NCBI RefSeq assembly: GCF_900187265.1
Contig: NZ_LT906450.1
Span: forward strand, 2,905,444 to 2,969,443
Reading direction: 5' to 3'
Length of the DNA stretch: 64,000 nucleotides
From: Rhodococcus rhodochrous
Lineage (GTDB): Bacteria; Actinomycetota; Actinomycetes; Mycobacteriales; Mycobacteriaceae
The notes under the pieces are model-generated. The model was not told the origin of the DNA, did no database searches, and saw only the letters and a program-made list of their open reading frames with translations. Both the position numbers and the translations under genes were made by a program. Shown here piece after piece: positions 44,425 to 53,810 of the stretch (positions are counted from its first letter, which is position 1; each line of letters begins with the position of its first letter).

Positions 44425-44461
44425 ATTCTGAATATTCATAGTTTCCGTTCCGTCCGGATTA
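44425..44461. repeat. Dispersed intergenic repeat, copy B
   Basis: A 37-base AT-rich segment sharing ATTC, the word GTTTCCGT and GTCCGGATTA with 34423-34460. It lies between the divergent NUDIX and kinase-like genes, about 77-113 bases upstream of the latter. Confidence 0.5.
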
Positions 44462-44537
44462 CCTCTGCGAGGGTGGGAGTTCTCCGGACACGGATCCCCG
44501 CCCGCCGTCATAGTGGGAGCCGACGGAAAGGAGCTCG

Positions 44538-45566
44538 ATGAACGACGTGCCCGCCGGCCTCGACCTCGATGCGCTCGATGCCTATCTGCAGAACTCCGCC
44601 CCCGACCTGTTCTCCGGTCCCCTCCGCGCCCGCCTGATCAGTGGCGGGCGCTCGAATCTCACCTACGAGGTGACCGACGGCGACCGGCGGCTGGTGCTGC
44701 GCCGTCCCCCACTCGGGCACGTCCTCGCCACCGCCCACGACATGGCCCGCGAGTACCGCGTCATCTCCGCACTCGCAGGCACCGCAGTACCGGTCCCCCG
44801 CTCGTACCTGCTGTGCGAGGACGATTCGGTCCTCGGCGCGCCCTTCTACCTCATGGATCTGGTCGTGGGCACGCCGTATCGCACCGCGGAGCAACTCGAA
44901 CCGCTCGGCGCCGAGCGCACGCGCGTGATCTCCGAGCGGATGGTCGACACCCTGGCAGCGCTGCACGCGGTGGACCCGGCCACCGTAGGACTCGAGGACT
45001 TCGGCCGCCCCCAGGGCTTCCTCGAGCGGCAGGTGCGGCGCTGGACCACCCAACTCGAGAACTCGCACAGCCGGGACCTCGACGGCGCCGACGAGCTGCA
45101 CCGGCTGCTCGCCGACAATCTGCCGGGCGACGGCGAGGTCGGCATCGTGCACGGCGACTACCGCCTCGACAACGTCCTCGTCGACGACGACGACAAGGTG
45201 GTCGCGGTGCTGGACTGGGAGATGGCCACGCTCGGCGATCCCCTCACCGATGTGGCGTTGCTGCTGGTCTACCAGCGGCTGGCACGGGAGGACACGGGGT
45301 TCCCCGTCTCGACGGTGTCCCGCGCTCCGGGTTTCCTCGGCGACGACGAACTGCTCGCGCGATACGAGGCCGCCGGTGGACGCGACCTGTCGGACATGGC
45401 GTTCCATCTCGCCCTCGCCTACTACAAGCTCGCGGTGATCCTCGAGGGCATCTACTTCCGGTTCCGTCAGGGCAAGACGGTCGGCGAAGGGTTCGAGAAA
45501 CTCGGCCACGGTGTCGAACCGCTGTTGCACGGCGGTATCGATGCGCTGAAGAGCCGGAAGAGTTGA
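44538..45566 (+). CDS. Phosphotransferase (APH/ACAD10-like)
   Basis: A 342-residue aminoglycoside-phosphotransferase-fold protein. It has SGGRSNLTYEVTD and LVLRRPPLGHVLATAHDMAREYRVI in the N-lobe, the catalytic loop IVHGDYRLDNVLVDD, and the metal-binding VLDWEMATLGDPLTDVALL. This subgroup resembles the kinase part of ACAD10/11 and often sits with acyl-CoA dehydrogenases, suggesting hydroxyacyl-CoA phosphorylation rather than antibiotic resistance. ATG 44538 has an AAGGAG site. It stands alone here. Confidence 0.87.
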   Translation: MNDVPAGLDLDALDAYLQNSAPDLFSGPLRARLISGGRSNLTYEVTDGDRRLVLRRPPLGHVLATAHDMAREYRVISALAGTAVPVPRSYLLCEDDSVLGAPFYLMDLVVGTPYRTAEQLEPLGAERTRVISERMVDTLAALHAVDPATVGLEDFGRPQGFLERQVRRWTTQLENSHSRDLDGADELHRLLADNLPGDGEVGIVHGDYRLDNVLVDDDDKVVAVLDWEMATLGDPLTDVALLLVYQRLAREDTGFPVSTVSRAPGFLGDDELLARYEAAGGRDLSDMAFHLALAYYKLAVILEGIYFRFRQGKTVGEGFEKLGHGVEPLLHGGIDALKSRKS

Positions 45567-45620
45567 TCCCGAGGAGTTGATCCCGCGGCTGATGTCGGAG
45601 GCGCTCGGTACGCTCCGCTC

Positions 45621-46016
45621 ATGCCGCATCCGGTGATGTTCGACGAGGCGGATCCCCTGCTCGCCCGTGTGCGCTCGCTCGCGCTGGCCCTGCCCGGCGC
45701 CTCCGAGAGGATCTCGCACGGCCGTCCGTTCTTCTCCACCCGGACGGCCTTCGCGGTCTACGGAGGCGGCGAGAAGGGCACCCGCGCACCGTTTCCCCGC
45801 TCCCTCATCGTCAAGCCCGACGAGGAGGAGCGCCGCGCGCTGCTCGAGGAACCGCACACCTACGTGCCGATGTATTTCGGACCGTCCGGGTGGGTCGGAT
45901 ACGACCTCGCCCGTCCGGAGGTGGACTGGGACGAGGTCGCCGAGCTGCTCGACATGTCCTATCGGCAGACCGCGCCCCCGAAGCTGGTGCGCGAACTCGA
46001 CGCCCGCCTCGGCTGA
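45621..46016 (+). CDS. MmcQ/YjbR family protein
   Basis: A 131-residue single-domain protein of the MmcQ/YjbR (CyaY-like fold) family. Motifs include RVRSLALALPGASERISHGRPFFS, the central LIVKPDEEERRALLEEP and the C-terminal GYDLARPEVDWDEVAELLDMSYRQTAP. The family is predicted to bind DNA but has no settled function. It is 54 bases after the phosphotransferase gene. Confidence 0.87.
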   Translation: MPHPVMFDEADPLLARVRSLALALPGASERISHGRPFFSTRTAFAVYGGGEKGTRAPFPRSLIVKPDEEERRALLEEPHTYVPMYFGPSGWVGYDLARPEVDWDEVAELLDMSYRQTAPPKLVRELDARLG

Positions 46017-46037
46017 CGGGCGCCGAACGGCGCGGGT

Positions 46038-46454
46038 TCAGCCCTGCTGGTCGCCGATGCTGACCATCCACGACACGCCGAAGCGATCGGTGCACATGCC
46101 GAACAGATCGCCCCACGGGGCACGCTCGAGCGGCATGTCGACGCGACCGTCCGCGGTCAGTGCGTCCCACCAACCCCGGAGCACGCTCTCGTCGTCCCCA
46201 CTGAGCGAGAGCGAGAAGTTCGTGCCGGGCGTGTAGCCCGTTCCCTGCGGGGTGTCCGAGGCCATGAGCACGAAACCGCGGTCGGTGGTGAGCATCGAGT
46301 GCATCACCTTCGCGTTCTCGCTCGGATCGTCCCAGTCGTGCATGTCGCCGAATGTGCTCACCGTCAGCTCACCACCTAACACCGACCTGTAGAACTCCAT
46401 GGCCTCGCGTGCGGAATCGCGGAATGCGAGATAGGGATTGAATCGTGTGGTCAT
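46038..46454 (-). CDS. VOC-superfamily (PhnB-like) protein
   Basis: A 138-residue protein of the glyoxalase/PhnB fold. NPYLAFRDSAREAMEFYRSVLGGEL at the start and DRFGVSWMVSIGD at the end are typical. PhnB-like proteins are small dimers; no metal-binding set is evident and the function is unknown. ATG 46454 has an AAAGGA site. It converges on the MmcQ gene. Confidence 0.88.
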   Translation of the reverse strand: MTTRFNPYLAFRDSAREAMEFYRSVLGGELTVSTFGDMHDWDDPSENAKVMHSMLTTDRGFVLMASDTPQGTGYTPGTNFSLSLSGDDESVLRGWWDALTADGRVDMPLERAPWGDLFGMCTDRFGVSWMVSIGDQQG

Positions 46455-46577
46455 CGTGGTCCTTTCGCGGGTGCCGTAGGGCACGGATGGTGCCGCACGA
46501 AGAATGACCGTCCGCCGACGCATTTCTCATCGTGGACGGTGCGCACCCCGCTCCGGGAGCGTTCGGCGCGATCCGTG

Positions 46578-47249
46578 TCAGGAGACCGCCACTGTGGCGC
46601 GGGCGTACTCGGGTCGGTCGACCAGATCGGCCAGCACGCGCCCGACCGCACGTCGCGGGATCGCCCACGACGAGACGTCGCCGTCGGACACCGTTGCCTC
46701 GGCGTCGTCGCCGTCGGTGAGGTTCACCGGCTGCACGATGGTCCAGTCGAGATCGCTGGAGCGCACGAGGGCGTCCTGACGTTCGGTATCGGCGATCTGC
46801 GGGCCCAGCAGCGCCCGGAACATCAGGCGGTACCGGGCGGGAAGCCGGTCGCGGGTCGGGCCCGTGCCGTACGACGTCTGGACGATCAGGCGCCGCACGC
46901 CGTGCCGTCGCATGGCGTCGACGACGGTGCGGGTGCCGCGCGAGCGCACGTCGAGAGGTGTGCGGGCGGGCCCGCGCAGACGTACCCGCACCGGGTTCTC
47001 GCGGATGCCGAGTGTGACCACTACGGCTTCCTGCCCGTGCACGGCGCGTTCGACGTCGGAGTCGCGGACGGCGTCGCCGGTCACGACCGTGACGCGATCC
47101 CCGGACGACCCGGCGGTGTCGGAGGTGCCGAACAATTCGGCGGTGTCGGGATTGCGGACGAGTGCGGTGACGTCGTGTCCGCGGTCGAGCAGGGCGGAGA
47201 CCGCGGCGCGTCCCGAACCTCCGGTCGCCCCGATGACCAGAACCTTCAT
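46578..47249 (-). CDS. NAD(P)-binding NmrA/atypical SDR protein
   Basis: A 223-residue Rossmann-fold protein. The glycine motif VIGATGGSGRAAVSALLDRGHDVTALVRNP is at the N-terminus, VVTLGI marks strand 4, and RRLIVQTSYGTGP and DWTIVQPVNLTDG follow. It belongs to the NAD(P)H-binding SDR group without an obvious catalytic tetrad. It diverges from an AraC-family regulator across a 153-base gap with 21-base-period direct repeats, so it is a probable target of that regulator. Confidence 0.87.
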   Translation of the reverse strand: MKVLVIGATGGSGRAAVSALLDRGHDVTALVRNPDTAELFGTSDTAGSSGDRVTVVTGDAVRDSDVERAVHGQEAVVVTLGIRENPVRVRLRGPARTPLDVRSRGTRTVVDAMRRHGVRRLIVQTSYGTGPTRDRLPARYRLMFRALLGPQIADTERQDALVRSSDLDWTIVQPVNLTDGDDAEATVSDGDVSSWAIPRRAVGRVLADLVDRPEYARATVAVS

Positions 47250-47325
47250 GGTGTCCTCACAATCTCTGTGGTGCAGCGGATTTCGTCTACGAGTCCACGC
47301 TAGGGAGCCGGTGGCGGACGTTCCA

Positions 47326-47361
47326 TGCCCGTCCGTCCCGGTTTCCTGCCCGTTCGTCCCG
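47326..47361. promoter_or_regulatory. Direct repeats, candidate AraC-family operator
   Basis: The 15-base word TGCCCGT(C/T)CGTCCCG occurs at 47326-47340 and 47347-47361, a period of exactly 21 bases or two helical turns. This is the usual geometry of AraC-type half-sites. It lies between the AraC-family gene and its divergent NmrA-like neighbour. Confidence 0.55.
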
Positions 47362-47402
47362 CTCCCCTGGACGTACGGGCGTGCGGGCGCGATCGTGGGA
47401 GC

Positions 47403-48392
47403 GTGACCGACCAGGATCGTGGAACGACCTATCCCTGGACACCCGGAGAACCGCTCGCGGAGGTTCTGCACCTGCTGCGGATGCGCGGAGTGTTCTACTG
47501 CCGGTCGGAGGTGAGCGCTCCGTGGGCCCTGGAGATGCCGGCTTTCGAGGACTGCGCCAGTTTCCACGTGGTGGTCTCCGGGGAGGCGGTGCTCGATGTG
47601 CCGCGCGCCGACGAGAATGCGGTGCGACTCGTGCCCGGTGATCTCGCGGTGGTGCCGCACGGAGCCGGGCACGTGATCCGCAGCGAACCGGCGCCGCTGC
47701 ATGCGGGACGGGTGGATCTGTTGCCGCAGGAGATGATCGGCGAGCACTGCTCGGTGCTGCGGTACGGCGGCGGCGGTGACCGCACCGTGCTGGTGTGCGG
47801 GATCGTGGAGTTCGGGCATCCGACGGCCCGGCGCCTGATGCGGTCGCTGCCGCCGGTGCTGCGCTCCGGCACCGCCGCGGCCTCCCGCGGGGGCGCTGTG
47901 CGCTTCCTGCTCGATCTGATGGCCGAGGAGGCCGCGCGGATGCGGCCGGGTGGTGAGGCGGTTCTGACGCGACTGGCGGATGTTCTGGTGATCCTCGCGA
48001 TGCGCGAATGGATGGACTCCGGGGCGGCGGATCGCAGCGGTTGGCTTCTCGCACTGCGCGACCCGCACATCGGTCGCGCGCTGGCGGCGGTGCACCGTGC
48101 CCCGGAGCATCCGTGGACGGTGGCGTCGCTGGCGCACGAGGCCGCGATGTCCCGGTCGGCGTTCGCGGCGCACTTCACGGACCTCGTGGGTGAACCCGCG
48201 ATGCAGTACGTGACGCGGTGGCGGATGGAGTCCGCGCTGACGGCACTGCGTGAGGGCGCCTCGGTGGCGGAACTGGCGGCACGATCCGGTTACGAGTCGG
48301 AGGCGGCGTTCGCGCGGGCGTTCAAGAGGATGACGGGGCTGACGCCTGGGTCGGCGCGCCGAGCCGTCCCGAATGCGACGACACCCCGGTGA
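47403..48392 (+). CDS. AraC-family transcriptional regulator with cupin domain
   Basis: A 329-residue regulator. The N-terminal cupin (about 15-130; EDCASFHVVVSGEAVLDV and LVPGDLAVVPHGAGH) binds the effector. The C-terminal AraC domain has two helix-turn-helix units: VASLAHEAAMSRSAFAAHF and SVAELAARSGYESEAAFARAFKRMTGLTPGS. GTG 47403 is used because earlier in-frame codons lie in the operator region; the true start is uncertain. It probably controls the divergent NmrA-like gene. Confidence 0.88.
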   Translation: MTDQDRGTTYPWTPGEPLAEVLHLLRMRGVFYCRSEVSAPWALEMPAFEDCASFHVVVSGEAVLDVPRADENAVRLVPGDLAVVPHGAGHVIRSEPAPLHAGRVDLLPQEMIGEHCSVLRYGGGGDRTVLVCGIVEFGHPTARRLMRSLPPVLRSGTAAASRGGAVRFLLDLMAEEAARMRPGGEAVLTRLADVLVILAMREWMDSGAADRSGWLLALRDPHIGRALAAVHRAPEHPWTVASLAHEAAMSRSAFAAHFTDLVGEPAMQYVTRWRMESALTALREGASVAELAARSGYESEAAFARAFKRMTGLTPGSARRAVPNATTPR

Positions 48393-48546
48393 GGTGGGTC
48401 CGGGTGTCGATCGTGTCGGGTTCGGGGCGCCGGGCTCAGAAGGACCAGATCTCGTTCCGTCATCGCCTTCACGGGCGGAGATGGGCGCATCTGCCCACAG
48501 GAACCAGCGCCGACACGTCCCTACAACCGACACGGCTCCACAGACG

Positions 48547-48582
48547 AAAAAATCCCTTCCGACCGGAGTCGGAAGGGATTTT
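48547..48582 (-). terminator. Rho-independent terminator of the tRNA-Pro transcript
   Basis: A perfect 15-base stem (48549-48563 with 48568-48582) and CGGA loop, followed on the minus strand by a T-run. It lies 5 bases beyond the tRNA 3' end. It is the most canonical intrinsic terminator in the window. Confidence 0.92.
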
Positions 48583-48587
48583 CACTG

Positions 48588-48661
<74 letters not shown>

Positions 48662-48758
48662 TCCGCGCTCTCTCCGAGCGCTCTCAGAGATTACAACAGG
48701 AACGGACCGAAACACTAATCGGCTGGTCAGCGCGTTTTCACGACCGGGCGCCGGGAGC

Positions 48759-50189
48759 TCACTTGCGACGGTCGCGCTTCTCCCGCACACGCACCGAGAT
48801 CCGAACGGGGCTGCCGTCGAAGTTGAACTCCTCACGCAGACGACGCTCGAGGAAGCGGCGGTAGCCGGCCTCGAGGAAGCCTGTCGTGAACAGCACGAAG
48901 GTCGGCGGGCGGGTGGCCGCCTGGGTGGCGAACAGCACCCGGGGCAGGCGACCGCCACGCATCGGCGGCGGAGTCGCGGCCACGACCTCCTTGAGCCACG
49001 AGTTCAGGCGTCCGGTCGAGATGCGCTTGTCCCACGACTCGAGCGCGGTCTCCATGGCCGGGACGAGCTTCTGCACGGCGCGACCGGTCTTGGCGGAGAT
49101 GTTCACCCGCGACGCCCACGGCACCCGCAACAGGTCCCGGTCGATCTCGCGGCCGAGTTCGTAGCGGCGGTCCTCGTCGACGAGATCCCACTTGTTGAAC
49201 GCGATCACCAGGGCGCGACCGGACTCGACGACCATCGTGATGACCCGCTGGTCCTGCTCGGTGATGGGCTGAGAGGCGTCGATGAGCAACACCGCCACCT
49301 CGGCCGCATCGATCGCACCCCGCGTGCGCAGGGAGGCGTAGAACTCGGCGCCGGACGCACTGTTGACGCGCTTGCGCAGACCGGCGGTGTCGACGAACCG
49401 CCACGGCTTGCCGCCGAGCTCGACGATCGAGTCCACCGGGTCGACGGTGGTGCCGGCGATGTCGTGCACCACCGATCGCTCGTCACCGGCGAGCTTGTTG
49501 AGCAGGCTCGACTTGCCGACGTTCGGCTTGCCCACCAGCGCGACGCGGCGAGGTCCTTCCCCGCCGGTGCCCTCACGGGGCGTGGCCGGCAGCTTGGCGA
49601 GAAGCTCGTCGAGCAGGTCGCCGGTGCCGCGGCCGTGAGTGGCCGATACCGAGTAGGGCTGGCCGAGTCCGAGGGACCACAGGGCTGCGGCTTCGGACTC
49701 GACGCGGTCGTCGTCGACCTTGTTCGCCACGAGCAGCACCGGTGTCTTGGACCGGCGCAGCACCTTCGCGACGGCCTCGTCGACGCTGGTGGCGCCCACG
49801 GTGGCGTCGACGACGACGAGGATCGCGTCGGCGGTGCGCATCGCGACCTCCGCCTGGCGGGCCACGGACTGCTGCATGCCCTTCGCGTCAGGCTCCCATC
49901 CGCCGGTGTCCTGCACCATGAATCGGCGGCCGTTCCACGACGCCTCGTACGAGACGCGGTCGCGGGTGACGCCCGGGACGTCCTCGACGACCGCTTCGCG
50001 TCGGCCGATGATGCGGTTGACCAGGGTGGACTTGCCGACGTTCGGTCGGCCGACCACGGCGACGGTCGGGACCGGGACGAACTCCTCGAGGTCGCCACCC
50101 TCGGCGAACTCGATGTCCCAGTCGCCTTCTTCCGACCAGGTGCCGTCGCCGTCGAACCCGGTGTAATCGGTGCTCAGGTCGTCGCTCAC
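48759..50189 (-). CDS. der: Ribosome-assembly GTPase Der (EngA)
   Basis: A 476-residue GTPase with two tandem G domains and a C-terminal KH-like domain, needed for 50S maturation. The first P-loop is [11 protein letters not shown] (about 44-54), with PGVTRDRV and NKVD; the second is [11 protein letters not shown], with [12 protein letters not shown] and NKWDLVD. A 38-residue acidic N-terminal extension is typical of actinobacterial Der. GTG 50189 overlaps the cmk stop (GTGA). Confidence 0.96.
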   Translation of the reverse strand: MSDDLSTDYTGFDGDGTWSEEGDWDIEFAEGGDLEEFVPVPTVAVVGRPNVGKSTLVNRIIGRREAVVEDVPGVTRDRVSYEASWNGRRFMVQDTGGWEPDAKGMQQSVARQAEVAMRTADAILVVVDATVGATSVDEAVAKVLRRSKTPVLLVANKVDDDRVESEAAALWSLGLGQPYSVSATHGRGTGDLLDELLAKLPATPREGTGGEGPRRVALVGKPNVGKSSLLNKLAGDERSVVHDIAGTTVDPVDSIVELGGKPWRFVDTAGLRKRVNSASGAEFYASLRTRGAIDAAEVAVLLIDASQPITEQDQRVITMVVESGRALVIAFNKWDLVDEDRRYELGREIDRDLLRVPWASRVNISAKTGRAVQKLVPAMETALESWDKRISTGRLNSWLKEVVAATPPPMRGGRLPRVLFATQAATRPPTFVLFTTGFLEAGYRRFLERRLREEFNFDGSPVRISVRVREKRDRRK

Positions 50190-50884
50190 AGCTTCGCTCC
50201 AGTCTGCTCGGCGACCACCGCGAGCAGCGCGGCGATCACCTCGTCGATGTTCATGTCGCTGGTGTCCACGACGACCGCGTCGTCCGCCGCGCGCAGCGGG
50301 GACACCGCGCGGGTGGAGTCGAGGTGGTCGCGGCGCTGCACCGCAGCGAGGACCGCCTCGTAGTCGTCGCCGCGACCCTCGGCAATGTTCTGGTTGTTGC
50401 GCCGGTGCGCGCGGGCCTCCGCCGAGGCGGTGAGGAAGATCTTCACGTCCGCGTCGGGGAAGACGACCGTGCCGATGTCGCGTCCTTCGATCACGACGCG
50501 GTGCTCGGCGCGGCCGAGCCGCTGCTGCGCCTCGACGAGCAGGGTGCGCACCTCGGGCACGGCGGAGACCGCGGAGACCGCGGCCGTGACCTCGGCGCCG
50601 CGGATGATCTCGCGCACGTCGTCCCCGTCGAGACGGATGTCCTCGACGGTGGGGTCGGTGCCGATCGACCACGGCAGGTCGGCGGTGACCGCGGCGATCG
50701 CCGCCGGATCGGTCAGATCGGTGCCGCGGCGCAGGGCGTGCAGGGTCGCGATGCGGTACATCGCGCCGGTGTCGAGATAGGCGGCCCCGAGATGCTGCGC
50801 GAGCCGCTTGGAGACGGTGGACTTGCCCGTGCCCGACGGGCCGTCCATCGCGACGACCAGCGCGTCGGCCGGTGCGGCGGTCAC
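50186..50884 (-). CDS. cmk: Cytidylate kinase
   Basis: A 232-residue kinase converting CMP or dCMP to the diphosphates. The P-loop GPSGTGKST is near residues 15-23, YLDTGAMYR binds the substrate, [24 protein letters not shown] is the core, and [21 protein letters not shown] closes the LID region. It is coupled at both ends by GTGA overlaps, to rluB upstream and der downstream. Confidence 0.96.
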   Translation of the reverse strand: MTAAPADALVVAMDGPSGTGKSTVSKRLAQHLGAAYLDTGAMYRIATLHALRRGTDLTDPAAIAAVTADLPWSIGTDPTVEDIRLDGDDVREIIRGAEVTAAVSAVSAVPEVRTLLVEAQQRLGRAEHRVVIEGRDIGTVVFPDADVKIFLTASAEARAHRRNNQNIAEGRGDDYEAVLAAVQRRDHLDSTRAVSPLRAADDAVVVDTSDMNIDEVIAALLAVVAEQTGAKL

Positions 50885-52113
50885 AGCTTCACCGCCTGGT
50901 ACAGGCCACCGACCTCGTTGCGGCCGAGGACACGGAGGGTGCCGGGACGCTGGTCGCCGAGCGCCACGGGACCGATGTTGGTGCGCACGAGCCGGATCAC
51001 GGGGAAACCGACCGCATCGAGCAGGCGCCGCACGATGTGCTTGCGGCCCTCGTGCAGCACGAGGCGCACGAGCGACTGGCCCTCGTGGACCTCGAGCAGC
51101 GAGAACTCGTCGACGGAGGCGGGTCCGTCCTCGAGTTCGATGCCGGCCTTGAGCTGCTTGCCGACACCACGGGCGAGCACACCCTTGACGGTCGCCAGGT
51201 AGGTCTTGGGCACCTCGAAGGACGGGTGCATCAACCGGTGCGCGAGTTCACCGTCGTTGGTGAGCAGCAGCAGACCTTCGGTGTCGGCGTCGAGACGACC
51301 GACATGGAACAGGCGCTGTCCGGCGGCGACGCGTTCGGAGACGATGTCACCGACGCAGGGACGGCCGAGGTCGTCGGACATCGTGGACTGCCAGCCGCGG
51401 GGCTTGTTCAGCACGAGGTGCACGAGATCCTTGTTGATGACGACGCGCACGCCGTCGACCCGGATCACCGCGTTCTCCGGGTCCACACGCAGACCCTGCT
51501 CGACGACGATACTGCCGTCGACCTCGACGCGACCTGCGGCGATGAGTTCCTCGGCGGCGCGGCGCGAGGCGACGCCGGCCTGGGCGAGCACCTTCTGCAG
51601 CCGCACGCCTTCACCGGCGGGCAGCTGGGCGGGGCCGGCTTCACGGTGCTGGTGCCGCGCGGGACGGGCGTTGCTCACGGTCGGAACGACGCGCTGCGCC
51701 GCGCGCTTGGCGGCAGGCTTGGCGCCGGGACGACCGGGCTTGCCGGTCGAGGTGCCCTTGCGGTGCGGCTTGCGGCCGGCGGCCGGCTGGGCCGGTTTGC
51801 GGCCACCTGCCGACTGGGCCGGCTTGCGGCCCGCGGCCGACTGGCCGGGAGTGGCCCGGCGATCGGAGCGGGATGAGTCGGTGCGCTCCCCCGAACGGGG
51901 AGCCCCTGCGCGCCCCGAACGGGGAGCTTCGGTACGTCCGCTGGAACGCGGTGCTTCGGTGCGTCCTCCGGAACGCGGTGCTTCGGTGCGCCCTCCGGAA
52001 CGCGGTGCCTCCGCGCGTCCCGAGCGGGATCCCCCGGCGTTGCGCGCATTCGCGCTGCGGGGATTGTTTCTTCTACGGTCCGGTGTGCCATCACGGCGAG
52101 CGGGTGTATTCAC
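50881..52113 (-). CDS. rluB: Ribosomal large-subunit pseudouridine synthase (RluB-type)
   Basis: A 410-residue enzyme. About 150 N-terminal residues are disordered and Arg/Ser/Gly/Lys-rich, with near-identical SGGRTEAPR repeats. An S4 RNA-binding domain follows ([22 protein letters not shown]), then the RsuA/RluB catalytic core with catalytic Asp in [17 protein letters not shown] and the closing [20 protein letters not shown]. It modifies 23S rRNA; the exact uridine is inferred from family. GTG 52113 sits 10 bases after scpB. Confidence 0.92.
   Translation of the reverse strand: MNTPARRDGTPDRRRNNPRSANARNAGGSRSGRAEAPRSGGRTEAPRSGGRTEAPRSSGRTEAPRSGRAGAPRSGERTDSSRSDRRATPGQSAAGRKPAQSAGGRKPAQPAAGRKPHRKGTSTGKPGRPGAKPAAKRAAQRVVPTVSNARPARHQHREAGPAQLPAGEGVRLQKVLAQAGVASRRAAEELIAAGRVEVDGSIVVEQGLRVDPENAVIRVDGVRVVINKDLVHLVLNKPRGWQSTMSDDLGRPCVGDIVSERVAAGQRLFHVGRLDADTEGLLLLTNDGELAHRLMHPSFEVPKTYLATVKGVLARGVGKQLKAGIELEDGPASVDEFSLLEVHEGQSLVRLVLHEGRKHIVRRLLDAVGFPVIRLVRTNIGPVALGDQRPGTLRVLGRNEVGGLYQAVKL
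51911..52020. repeat. 27-bp tandem repeats inside rluB
   Basis: Four to five imperfect 27-base units encode the nonapeptide SGGRTEAPR and variants in the disordered N-terminus of the pseudouridine synthase. In-frame repeats of this kind can change number without a frameshift. Confidence 0.75.
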
Positions 52114-52123
52114 TTGGTTCCTG

Positions 52124-52912
52124 TCAGTTCTCTGGATCGAACTCCGCGGGCGAGAGAGTCTCGGGACGCGCGTTCCTACCCATTCTCTCAAATCGTGGGT
52201 CCGACTCGAGACTGTCGGCGATGTCGTCGATCACATCGACATCGGGCAGAAGCGGCGCAACGGGCGGAAGATCCTGCAGAGACGCCAGGCCGAGGCGTTC
52301 GAGGAACAGCTCCGTGGTGACGTAGAGCGTGCCGCCGGTCTCCGGATCGGTGCCCGCCTCGGCGATCAGATCCCGCGCCAGCAGGGTGCGCATCACCCCG
52401 TCGACGTTGACGCCACGCACGGCACCGACGCGACTGCGCGTCACCGGTTGCCGGTAGGCGATCACCGCGAGCGTCTCGAGTGCGGCGCGGGTGAGCTTCG
52501 TGCGCGCGCCGCCCTGCAGCAGCTTCTCGACGTAGGGCGCGAAATCGCGGCGGGTGTAGAAACGCCAACCGTCGCCGGCGAACCGCAGGTCGATGCCGGA
52601 GCCGCGCGCGGTGAGGTCCTGCGCGAGACGCCGCAGCGCGGCCTCCGCACGGTCGGCGGTGACCCCGATGGCGGTCGCGAGCTGCTCGGTCGGCGCCGGG
52701 GTGTCGACGACGAGCAACAGCGCCTCGAGTGCTGCGGTGAGTTCGTCGTCGGCGATCTCGAGAAGTTCCCCGTCCCACGCGCGCTCCGGCGCGGCAGTAT
52801 CGTCCGCGCGCTCCGGCGCAGCACTGTCGTCCCCGCGCTCCCGAGCGGTGTCGTCCGTGTTCTGGGGTGCAGTGTCGTCCGCGTGCCCCCGCGCGACGGT
52901 GTCGTCGCTCAC
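52124..52912 (-). CDS. scpB: Segregation and condensation protein B
   Basis: A 262-residue partner of ScpA in the SMC condensin complex. After an acidic, repetitive N-terminus (DDTA/DDSA stretches, about 50 residues) come two winged helices: LEALLLVVDTPAPTEQLATAIG and LTRAALETLAVIAYRQPVTRSRVGAVRGVNVDGVMRTL, ending with GTLYVTTELFLERLGLASLQDLPP. GTG 52912 overlaps the scpA stop (GTGA). smc itself is not in the window. Confidence 0.95.
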   Translation of the reverse strand: MSDDTVARGHADDTAPQNTDDTARERGDDSAAPERADDTAAPERAWDGELLEIADDELTAALEALLLVVDTPAPTEQLATAIGVTADRAEAALRRLAQDLTARGSGIDLRFAGDGWRFYTRRDFAPYVEKLLQGGARTKLTRAALETLAVIAYRQPVTRSRVGAVRGVNVDGVMRTLLARDLIAEAGTDPETGGTLYVTTELFLERLGLASLQDLPPVAPLLPDVDVIDDIADSLESDPRFERMGRNARPETLSPAEFDPEN

Positions 52913-53805
52913 CCGTAGTCCTCCTCGAAATCGATGGCCTCCCCGTCGGTCTCCCCCGTCCACGCGACCTGCAGGTGTCCGAGGGGGTCGGGTTGTTCGA
53001 AGGTGACGGCGCGTTCGCGGTAGAGCTCGAGCAGCGCGAGGAACCGGGCGACGACGAGCAGCCCGAGATCACAGTCGGCGACGAGCTCGTCGAATCCGAC
53101 CCAGACACCGGCGCCGCGGGCGCGCAGCAGACCGAGGATGTGGGCGGCCTGTTCGGGAACCGACACCTTCGGGGTGTGCAGGTGGTCGAGGCCGACGGTC
53201 GGGGGCGGCTTGGGCCGGAACGCCGCGGCCGCGATCTCGGCGAAGCGGTGCGCGTCGACGCCGAGCACGACCTCGGGAACGAGATTCTCGTAACGCTCCT
53301 CGAGCGACACAGCGCGCGGATAGCGGCGCAGGGCCGCGGCCTCGAGTGCGGCGAACTGTTCGGCGATCTGCTTGTAGGCCCGGTACTGCAGCAGACGCGC
53401 GAACAGCAGGTCGCGGGCCTCGAGCAGGGCGAGGTCCTCGGGGTCGTCGACCTCGCCGGCGGGCAGCAGCCGGGCGGCCTTGAGGTCGAGCAGGGTCGCG
53501 GCGACGACCAGGAACTCGGTGGTCTGGTCGAGGCCGAGTTCGGGGCCGAGTTTGCGGGTGTAGGCGATGAAGTCGTCGGTGACCTCGTGGAGAGCCACCT
53601 CGGTGACGTCGAGGCGACGCTGCGAGATGAGGGTGAGCAGCAGGTCGAACGGGCCCTCGAAGTTGCGCAGGCGCACGTGGAAGCCCGAGGTGGTCTCCTC
53701 GACCTGCGGATCGGCCGGTTCGGTGGGTTCCTCGAGGACCACCGCGTCGACCTCCGCGTCGGGTGCCGTGCCGGTGTCCGCCGAGTCCTGGACGGGAGCG
53801 TGCAC
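52909..53805 (-). CDS. scpA: Segregation and condensation protein A
   Basis: A 298-residue kleisin that bridges SMC heads. The N-terminal FHVRLRNFEGPFDLLLTLISQRRLDVTEVAL contacts the SMC neck; a helical middle follows (TEFLVVAATLLDLKAARLLP), and the C-terminal winged helix includes VARFLALLELYRERAVTFEQ. GTG 53805 is 5 bases after parA, and the stop overlaps scpB. Confidence 0.95.
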   Translation of the reverse strand: MHAPVQDSADTGTAPDAEVDAVVLEEPTEPADPQVEETTSGFHVRLRNFEGPFDLLLTLISQRRLDVTEVALHEVTDDFIAYTRKLGPELGLDQTTEFLVVAATLLDLKAARLLPAGEVDDPEDLALLEARDLLFARLLQYRAYKQIAEQFAALEAAALRRYPRAVSLEERYENLVPEVVLGVDAHRFAEIAAAAFRPKPPPTVGLDHLHTPKVSVPEQAAHILGLLRARGAGVWVGFDELVADCDLGLLVVARFLALLELYRERAVTFEQPDPLGHLQVAWTGETDGEAIDFEEDYG

Positions 53806-53810
53806 GGGGC

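Noticed and set aside
44538-45566. Aminoglycoside resistance kinase
   Set aside because: The fold matches, but the sequence motifs match the ACAD10-like metabolic subgroup and no resistance context exists.
51911-52020. CRISPR-like short regular repeats
   Set aside because: The 27-bp units are contiguous without spacers and keep a reading frame inside rluB.
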